Below are positions 57,378 to 64,000 of a DNA stretch of 64,000 nucleotides, in pieces. The stretch is from assembly GCA_025667525.1 (NCBI GenBank), contig CM046881.1, positions 30,763,580 through 30,827,579 on the forward strand. Direction: 5' to 3'. The translations under genes and the position numbers were made by a program. Position 1 is the stretch's first letter. Every line of letters begins with the position of its first letter. This DNA is from Glebionis coronaria. Its lineage: Eukaryota > Streptophyta > Magnoliopsida > Asterales > Asteraceae. The notes under the pieces are model-generated. The model was not told the DNA's origin and searched no databases. It worked only from the letters and a program-made list of their open reading frames with translations.

Positions 57378-59944
57378 TTAAGCAGGTATGGGGGGAGCAA
57401 CCAAATTCTGTAACCAAGTTTCATCCGAATCCATAGCATTAGATGCTACATTACTAGCAGCAGATTGAGCAGCAGCACTCAAATCCACAGCCACATCCTC
57501 TTGCATTTCATCCTGGTGTCCATTCTTCATAGCTTCCATGACTTGATCAAACACATTATTACCAATAGAGTCCTTATAGAAACTTATTTTATCAACATAC
57601 CACTTATCCAACTCATTATTTGTCAAAACTTGCTTTGTCTTAACAAACAATTCCACTTCAGCATACTCTTTTCTTAATTTCAAATCATTAATCCTTTCAA
57701 GTTCATCATTGTAAGACTCCTCATACACTTCTTGGTAAGCTTCATTTTCTGTTAATCTTTTATCAACCATTACCGTCCTAAATTTTTGATACGCAATATT
57801 CTTAGCTTCCATAGCAATCATCTTATCACTATAAGTAATCTGCTTACCAAGGACCTTAATTTTGGATTTGAGCTCATTGACAGTAGCTTTCTTCGTTACT
57901 TCTTGCAACTTTTTAATGAAGTAACTCCTAAGCTCCTCATCCCAAAGGCCCTTTTCAATGGCACTAATGTGAACCCCCTTCTCACAAGCCATATTGATTT
58001 TACTTCTCATTACTTCCCACTCTAACACCTTATCCACACCAACCTCATCATTCAAAGTTTCAAACCTATTACTAATCTTCTCCTTCATCACAACATAACT
58101 CATCCTGCTACTATCCTTAGAATCCTTTGGCTTAACCACCCTCTCTTTACTCACTCCATTCACATCAACTTCAACCCGCATACTATTTAAATCCTTCACT
58201 CGAGGCACCACATTCTCTTTATTGCCATTAATTCCTACACTATTCTTCTTTGTACCTATATTCTGATCATTAAAAACCTTCACAAATCTGTGGTCCCCGA
58301 AACCTCTACCTCCCCTGCCCATACCTCATCTTCCCCTACCGTTAAAACCACCCCTGCTACTGCCATCAACTCCCCTACTGTTTAACCCAGAAGACGTACT
58401 CCCCTCATAGTTATTTCTCCTCCTATTATTCACCGTTCTCCACTCACCCTCTTCATTACTCAAATTCACTTCATTCAACACAGCCCCCCTTTATTCACAG
58501 TGTTACTATTCTTCACAACTTCATTAACATTTCTCTTAGAACACTTCTCATAACTATGACCAAACACCTTACAATGTGAACAACTCGGGGGTCTCCATGG
58601 ATATTCCACTTTAAGATCCATAGCCTTACCCAATCTTTCATACTTAACATGTACACTATCGGGCAACCCTCTAATAGCATCAATCTCTACAAGGACTCTA
58701 GCAAAACTCACTCTCCCGTAAGCCCTATCACACATAGAGGTGGTGATTCTGTCCATAAGAATAGGAGTTCCAATGTAGCTAGCGATCCTACTTAAGCCCT
58801 TAACATTCCAAGCCTCAAGCGGCACATTCCAAATTTTGACCCACACCGGCACTCTAGTAGGTTCCGACTTAACCATACACAAACCTGGTTCCCACTTTTG
58901 AACAAATAACGGCAACCCATCCACCAATCATGGTCCACTTTGTAACACAAACTGCATCCCCTCCTCTGATTTAAATTTGAAAAAATACAGGCCACACTCA
59001 TTTGTAATAACCTCAGCAAAATCGTATCCCCTCCACATTCTTCTAAGGTGACCCATGAGTTCTCTATAACTCATATTAGTACCCACAAAATACCCGAGCA
59101 ATGTCAAACCCCACTTCCTACTACCACTCTCTATGATAGGGTCTAAACTAACACTAAAAACACCCTTCTCATCAACATCCACTGGGTAAGCCATAAGCTT
59201 ATTACTACTACTGTTAAGCGTCACCTGACTCGCCCTCACATAAGCATCAGACACAACAGTGCTCACATTCTCACACATAATAACATCCTTTCCATCACTC
59301 CCCTGACTATTCACACCAGCACTACCAACCTTATTCAAACTCGGCCAATTCGCATCATTAGTCAAGGCAACAGAAGCACTAGTATTGCCATTAACATCAA
59401 CTAAAATCTTATCTCTACCACTAATCCTAGTACCCTCATTAATTTTAATCCTATTTAACACTGGATTCTCACTAACAGGAATAGGAATAGGGCCCAAAAC
59501 ACTACCATTCTTACCACTAATACCACCAGTAACCATCGAGCAAAAAGTAATACCAGCTTTGTTATGATTTTGTTCATTCAAAATTTGATCTATCATATGC
59601 TTATCAACACCATCAGTACCCTATCCATCACAAACAGACCCCTCAACGCTCCTACCATCAAAACTCTGAGCCTCGGAGCAAGCAACAGATCCACCATCTC
59701 TATAATCATCACCATCACTATCCTCTTCGATTTCCACTCCTTCAATCTCCTTCCCCAAACTAGCCTTCTTAACCCCCTTTTTAAAGAGCACGTGGGAGGG
59801 TTTCAATACCGATTATGCTTGCTTATTCAAATTACTAGCCACCTTTGCTCGACTCCTAGTACTTCTATTCGACCGAACCACATCATCAGATCCCCTTGGG
59901 GGGATATGAACCACATCAAGAGGCAACGGATCTGGTTCTGACAT
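57378..59944 (-). pseudogene. LINE#2 ORF1 (DUF4283 and zinc knuckle)
   Basis: ATG at 59944 (MSEPDPLPLDVVHIPPRG), stop at 57378, about 855 codons if unbroken, similar to LINE#1 ORF1. Lesions: TAA at 59813, TAG at 59621, TGA at 58928, a frameshift at the C6 run 58484-58489, TGA at 58326. Domains: acidic N-terminus, DUF4283 with LLGYFVG and MSYRELMGHLRRMW, knuckle CSHCKVFGHSYEKC at 58541-58582, a Gly/Arg-rich stretch near 58300-58400, then a long helical C-terminus of about 300 residues. RNA-binding partner in L1 transposition. The 58928 stop replaces the Trp codon seen as GPWLVD in LINE#1. Confidence 0.88.
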
Positions 59945-60286
59945 GTTAGAAGTGGATTGCAAATCAATCCAGAGAGGTGAAATAACGATTCATAGTGATA
60001 GATGATGTATAAAGTAGATATGAATAAAAGATGGATCAAATTGATGAGACAGTGTGTGTATTAGTGTGTGAAAACGAATAAACCCAGAACAGTAGAATGA
60101 ATATTAGGAAAGGATTAATAAACTTTTTATGGTGAATTAATATATATATAGATAGATCCTGAATAGTAGAATCGATATCAAAAATAAAATTTATGATCCA
60201 AAGGTTGGATCAAATTTAATTGGAAGATTACTTAATAAAATTTCAGGGTTTTTTAGAGAGAGAAAAGGTATTTTCTTTCACATGTT
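59945..60286 (-). other. LINE#2 5' UTR
   Basis: Aligns with 34625-34924 of LINE#1 (aataaaattt, gggtttttagagagaga). The complete 5' end next to the TSD shows this is not a 5'-truncated copy. Confidence 0.65.
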
Positions 60287-61090
60287 GTTTCTTACATGAA
60301 ATGTCAAATACTAGTTGTTTAGTTTTGTATATTATTCACCTTTTAGGCTTCTCAAGGATAAATAATATCATCGTTGTTTTGATTAAAGAACGTGGCGCGT
60401 TGTTAAAGCAAACTCATATCTCGACCGTTATATTATGACGTGCCGCCGAGATCTTGTTTGTCCAGTGCATTCACAACTACTTCAAATACTAGCTGACCAA
60501 GTTTTACAGCTTGCAAAACACGACAAAGACTAGACAAAATAAATTCCTATGTATGTTTTAACTATCTAGAATCTGTGGAAATTGATTTTTACCAGATTCT
60601 ATGTGGTCTATATGGACTGGAAATAAAAATTCCTGTTTTTTCTTGGGTTTGGATGATTTTGGCCGGTTTCGACATTTTTGGCTGTTTTGGCCGGTTTTGA
60701 TCAGCTTCGACCGGTTAAGTCACTTTTGACCAAGGGTTGCCAAGACAAAACTTACTCCTTGTTTCAAGAATTCATTTTCTTAGTCGTGATCTTGAAACGG
60801 AGTCATGTAGCACATGTTATGGCCTTTTTATTGCAACCTATGTTTTCTGATAATTTCAATCTAAATTTGTTTTCGTGTGTTAGCGATCATGTTTGGGACA
60901 CTATTTCCTTACCATAAGGAATTAGTAAAACTAACTCCATTTTCTATGTTTTTGTATATGTATGTTGTATATATGTGTGTTTATTATGTGAAGTCGAAGC
61001 ACAATATATTGTACGTAACTCTACAAATACATACACAAATAAAGAAAGAAAAGCGAGTTTAATGTGAGGCCAAGAGCAAAGATCAACAAA

Positions 61091-61155
61091 CTAGACTCCA
61101 ATCATACCGGTAATGAGGTTTAACTAAATAATAGATTTAATAAATAGCTCGCCAT
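61091..61155. repeat. Array unit 10, first 65 bases
   Basis: Starts ctagactccaatcat and stops at gccat where Athila#2 inserted. The unit should resume with tcaaatagaatg on the far side of Athila#2. Confidence 0.8.
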
Positions 61156-61456
61156 TAATACTCGATTTTGACACCAAGTATAAAATCTTATCGTCCGAAG
61201 TCTTTTCGAATTGAAAACCGGTCTAAAGTGCGACTCAATCGTCTTTTGGTGAATAAGAGAATGGTTTGGTTTTGTTTATCTAATTTAACTAATAGCAAAT
61301 AAGTAAGTGTCGTTGAGTAAAGTAGAAGTTTAAAGATTAAAATGACGATTTAAAATAGATGCTTGTAAACTTAAAGGCAATATTAGAAAAATACCAGCAC
61401 ACTAAATTAAACTAACACTTGGAAACTATGTAAAAACAATAAACTAAAATCATCTC

Positions 61457-61890
61457 TAATCGGAAAGTGCAAATAATGAAGCTGATCGAAATGTCCAAAA
61501 GAGGTGGCCAGATCGAAATGTATTCCGATCGGTTGATCGGAATGGTGAATTGGGTCAATCGGAATATTCAAAAAGGTGATGGATCGGAATAAGTCAAGGC
61601 CCACAATCTAAATATCTAAATTTGAGGCAAATCGGAATACCACAAAACTCCACCCGTCAGAATATTGGAAAGAATCTCAATCGGAATACTAAATAGAAAC
61701 TCCCAATCGGAATGCTCAAGTAGGCTACTGTCGGAATGTGAAAGCCCTAATCCGATCACTATGATCGGAATATCAGGGGTGCAAATCGGAATCTACAAAC
61801 CCTTTTCCGATTGATCAATCGGAAAGAGGGAAGGGGCGTCTGCTCGGAATGTGCTAATCGGAAAGGGGTTTAGACCCTTTCCGAAATATA
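61457..61890 (-). repeat. ATTCCGAT motif block in Athila#2 LTR
   Basis: About fifteen or more copies of atcggaa(t) with variable spacers, at the same place in the LTR as in Athila#1 but with different spacers, so the motif is kept while the surroundings drift. Confidence 0.8.
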
Positions 61891-62412
61891 TGGGATTCGG
61901 TTATAAGCCGAGAAATAAGCTATATTGGTAATCTTATTCCCAAAACTAAAACGAACCAATACTAAATCGGATCAAATAAGCTCTAGAATCAACTTATCTA
62001 AACTTAAAATAAACAAACTTTTAGATCAAACATAAAAATATGAACTTTTTAAGAAAACTTTTTATAAGTAAATAAGCTAATCATAAAAATAAGCCAATAA
62101 GCACAAAAGTCTCAAAGCTTATTCGCAAGAAAACTTAGGTAATGATCAAAAGATTAACTTTTTAAGCACGAAATCATTTAGAACAACACGGATCATATGA
62201 TAATCGCACCAAAATCAATCTAGAATCAAAGAAAGGTAGAATGAGATTAAGGATTAAAAGCTTAAGATAGAACTTGATTAATAAAATAAGCAATACAAAA
62301 TGTTTAATCTTGAAAGATTAAAAGAAAAGATGAAATTTAGTGAGAGAAAGTTTAAGACTTTCTCTCTCTAAAACTAGAAACAAAAGTTAAAAAATAAAAA
62401 ACTAGCTAACTC

Positions 62413-62434
62413 CCTCCTAATGACCATTAGGAGG
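62413..62434. other. Perfect inverted repeat in Athila#2 LTR
   Basis: cctcctaatg and cattaggagg with a two-base loop, near the place of the TATA box in Athila#1. Confidence 0.75.
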
Positions 62435-62881
62435 TATTCATAGGGAAGGTGGAAGGAGTGCATGTGCTGCATCTTCTTTCTTGATTTCTTCACGTCTTCT
62501 CGACTCGACTTTAACTCTTTGTCTTTTCTCGATGTCGTCTCGGGATTTGAACTTGTCTTTTAATTTTCTTCTTCTATTAGACTTAAGTTCTTCGACTTCG
62601 TTAAACTTCCGTCTTTAGACTTTTTCTTCGATAAATCTTCAGAATAGGCCTTGGACTTCCGTTCTTTTTGCACTCTTGATCTTTTGAATTCGTCTTTTCC
62701 CGATTTCTTCGATAAAAGCCCGTGAAAACCCGTGTTTTCTTCCTTTTTCATATTTTGGTCCTAAAACACAATAAAAACACAAACCACGCATAATTCCGAC
62801 TTTTACGACATAAATCACACGTTTTGGTCTTGTTATTTTTGGAAATAAGTGGTAAAAGGATAAGTGTTTTCACACTTATTA

Positions 62882-62895
62882 AATCCCCTACACTT
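62882..62895 (-). other. Athila#2 polypurine tract
   Basis: The element strand reads AAGTGTAGGGGATT directly before the LTR. An AAGTGTGGGGG-like tract is usual in Athila elements. It shows this is the 3' LTR and that the element body extends right of the window. Confidence 0.75.
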
Positions 62896-64000
62896 GACCA
62901 TTGCAATGCCCTCATGCAATGCATTAATTTTAAAGCACGATTTACATTTTCCATCATAAATAACACACCTTGGCCTTTATTAAATACTAAACATAAAAAG
63001 ATAGAACAAGTAAAGAAAACAAACACTTACATTAGGTTTTGGCAGCCATGAACGTTTATCATCCTCAAGTTTCACGTTCCCCATACCAAGCTTAAAAACG
63101 AGATCATTGTTATTATAAGTTAGCAAACTATCACGAACTCATGTGGGCCAATTACTCACTTAGACTCCCTTATTCCTAGGTGTATCTCTTATATCTTGTT
63201 TTTGTCTTGAATGATCACGAGGATGCATTGTTTGACTTATTTCGATAGTTATTTAGTCCGAAAATAAAGTGAACGATTTAATCAATAGTTAGCTAAAGGA
63301 CCAAATCTTTTAAAACTGCTTCTCGGGACCTCATAAAGTTCATATCTTGGCATAACTCGCTTCACGATTTGAGACCTTTCTCGGACCGATTTTTGGCAGC
63401 GACTTCATACTTCGAATCTTTGAGAGACGTTCTTGAAATTATGGTCTTCTCTTCATACTAGGAATTTCTTCACTTGAAGTTTTGAGAGATTCTTCATCTT
63501 TGGACCACGACTTCTTAATTTTTCTCCAATCTTTATTTTGGACTTTGATATACAACGATCCGCCTCCTTTTAGGACTTGGATTTATTTATCCTCATACCT
63601 TGTTACGGTCTTTTTGGATAGACTTCTCCATAATCATTTGGGGAGTGTTTGCTTTTCGTCGTGTGTCTCGATCCTTCATATTGATTTTCGATAAATGATT
63701 TTTCACATCACTTTTGGATCTTTAGCAACAAACTGTAGCCCTCATGCCTTGTTAGGGCCTTTTTGGACTCGTCAATCTTCGCATCCCGCTTCAATAAGTT
63801 ATGCCTTGGCTATGACTCTAATCCGTACCGAGCAACTTTTAAACGATCTGGGGCTAGAAGCTAAGTAACCTTTTAAATCGTACAACCTTATTTATTACAG
63901 ATATATTTATTAACAAGCGAATGGGAGAATAGGCTTATAATTAACTCACATAAATTCACGAAAGAATACCAAACTTATAATTGACTCTATCATCTCTCGT
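62896..64000 (-). other. Athila#2 3' internal region
   Basis: 1.1 kb of non-coding sequence upstream (element sense) of the polypurine tract, as Athila elements usually have between pol/env and the 3' LTR. Short frames at 62748-63051 and 63482-63694 have no recognisable content. Direct repeat-like blocks (cttcac, ggacc) but no gene. Confidence 0.55.

Larger units (their letters stand above)
57081..60286 (-). mobile_element. ORF1-only half-LINE (LINE#2)
   Basis: 3,206 bp, minus strand, bounded by a 9-bp TSD and with a poly(A) end (plus-strand tttttttt at 57081). It has a 5' UTR, a full-length ORF1 and a 3' UTR of about 300 bp, but no endonuclease or RT ORF2. In LINE#1 ORF2 begins within the last four bases of ORF1. 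A complete end-to-end insertion without ORF2 means it was copied that way, in trans, like HAL1 elements of mammals. Confidence 0.82.
56949..61090. repeat. Array unit 9 (short form, 927 bp without LINE#2)
   Basis: Core unit carrying LINE#2 at 57081-60286. With it and its 9-bp TSD removed, the unit is 927 bp, the same as units 1 and 4. Confidence 0.85.
34925..61155. repeat. Higher-order tandem array of Transposase_24-derived units
   Basis: Ten head-to-tail units on a core of about 925 bp. Taking ctaaa(c/t)tccaatcat as the start, they begin at 34925, 35853, 37125, 51194, 52118, 53383, 55067, 56336, 56949 and 61091. Three forms alternate: short (about 925), with LINE tail (about 1,270), with gene block (about 1,670). 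Units 1-3 and 4-6 repeat the order short, tail, gene, giving periods of 3,863 and 3,873 bp once Tekay#3 is removed. Interrupted by Tekay#3 and LINE#2, ended by Athila#2. Each unit has a 60-93-codon frame on the plus strand, broken differently from unit to unit. Confidence 0.85.
61156..62881 (-). repeat. Athila#2 3' LTR (1,726 bp)
   Basis: Homologous along its length to 3685-5426. By that alignment the ends are TAATA and TATTA where Athila#1 has TGATA and TATCA. It has the same ATCGGAAT block (about 61457-61890), with a perfect 22-bp palindrome at 61804-61825, and lacks the TATA box; instead a 10-bp perfect stem lies at 62413-62434. Left flank gccat (61151-61155) is the predicted TSD. Confidence 0.8.

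Noticed and set aside
34925..61155. CACTA terminal inverted repeats around the array
   Set aside because: I looked for CACTAC/GTAGTG ends near unit borders and near the gene blocks and found none, so I do not call a CACTA transposon, only a derived gene fragment.

Overview
The window is plant nuclear heterochromatin made almost entirely of nested and tandem transposable elements. I see no host gene, rRNA or tRNA gene, CRISPR array or bacterial-type operon. The elements are Ty1/Copia, Ty3/Gypsy (Athila-like and Tekay/Del-like), plant L1-type LINEs with a DUF4283 plus zinc-knuckle ORF1, and a Transposase_24 (CACTA-type) gene fragment, so the host is a flowering plant. The style of the gag proteins and of the 736-residue ORF recalls predicted retroelement proteins of Asteraceae (the Tanacetum/Chrysanthemum group). 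That is inference from memory, not a search result.

Layout, left to right. 1-1674: 5' end of a Copia element (minus strand) inserted into the gag gene of an Athila-like element (minus strand, gag plus 5' LTR, 1675-5426). That element is inserted in the 5' LTR of a plus-strand Tekay-like element, Tekay#1, which runs from 5427 to 31976 and is itself split by two further insertions: a complete minus-strand Tekay-like element (Tekay#2, 10289-21092, TSD tcata) in its internal region, and a complete, very young element of 7,974 bp (22509-30482, TSD gttat) in its 3' LTR. The young element carries one intact 736-codon ORF and no recognisable pol. Tekay#1 sits in the endonuclease domain of an L1-type LINE (LINE#1, minus strand, 31977-34924).

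34925-61155 is a tandem array of ten units built on a core of about 925 bp. Units come as a short form, a form carrying a 5'-truncated LINE tail, and a form carrying a broken Transposase_24-like gene; these three repeat as a higher-order unit of about 3.87 kb. The array is interrupted by Tekay#3 (37857-50257, 12,401 bp, TSD ataaa, LTRs of 3,439 bp each) and by a LINE derivative with ORF1 but no ORF2 (57081-60286, TSD gtttcttac). From 61156 to the end is the 3' LTR and 3' internal sequence of a second Athila-like element (minus strand) inserted in the last array unit.

The nest gives a relative order: array, then LINE#1, then Tekay#1, then Athila#1, Tekay#2 and the young element, with the Copia after Athila#1. 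Points most worth following: two independently inserted Tekay copies that share the same reverse-transcriptase lesions; the ORF1-only half-LINE; two different LINE tails at the same target nucleotide; the higher-order array; and a TTCCGAT motif dense in the transcribed leaders of two unrelated element families.
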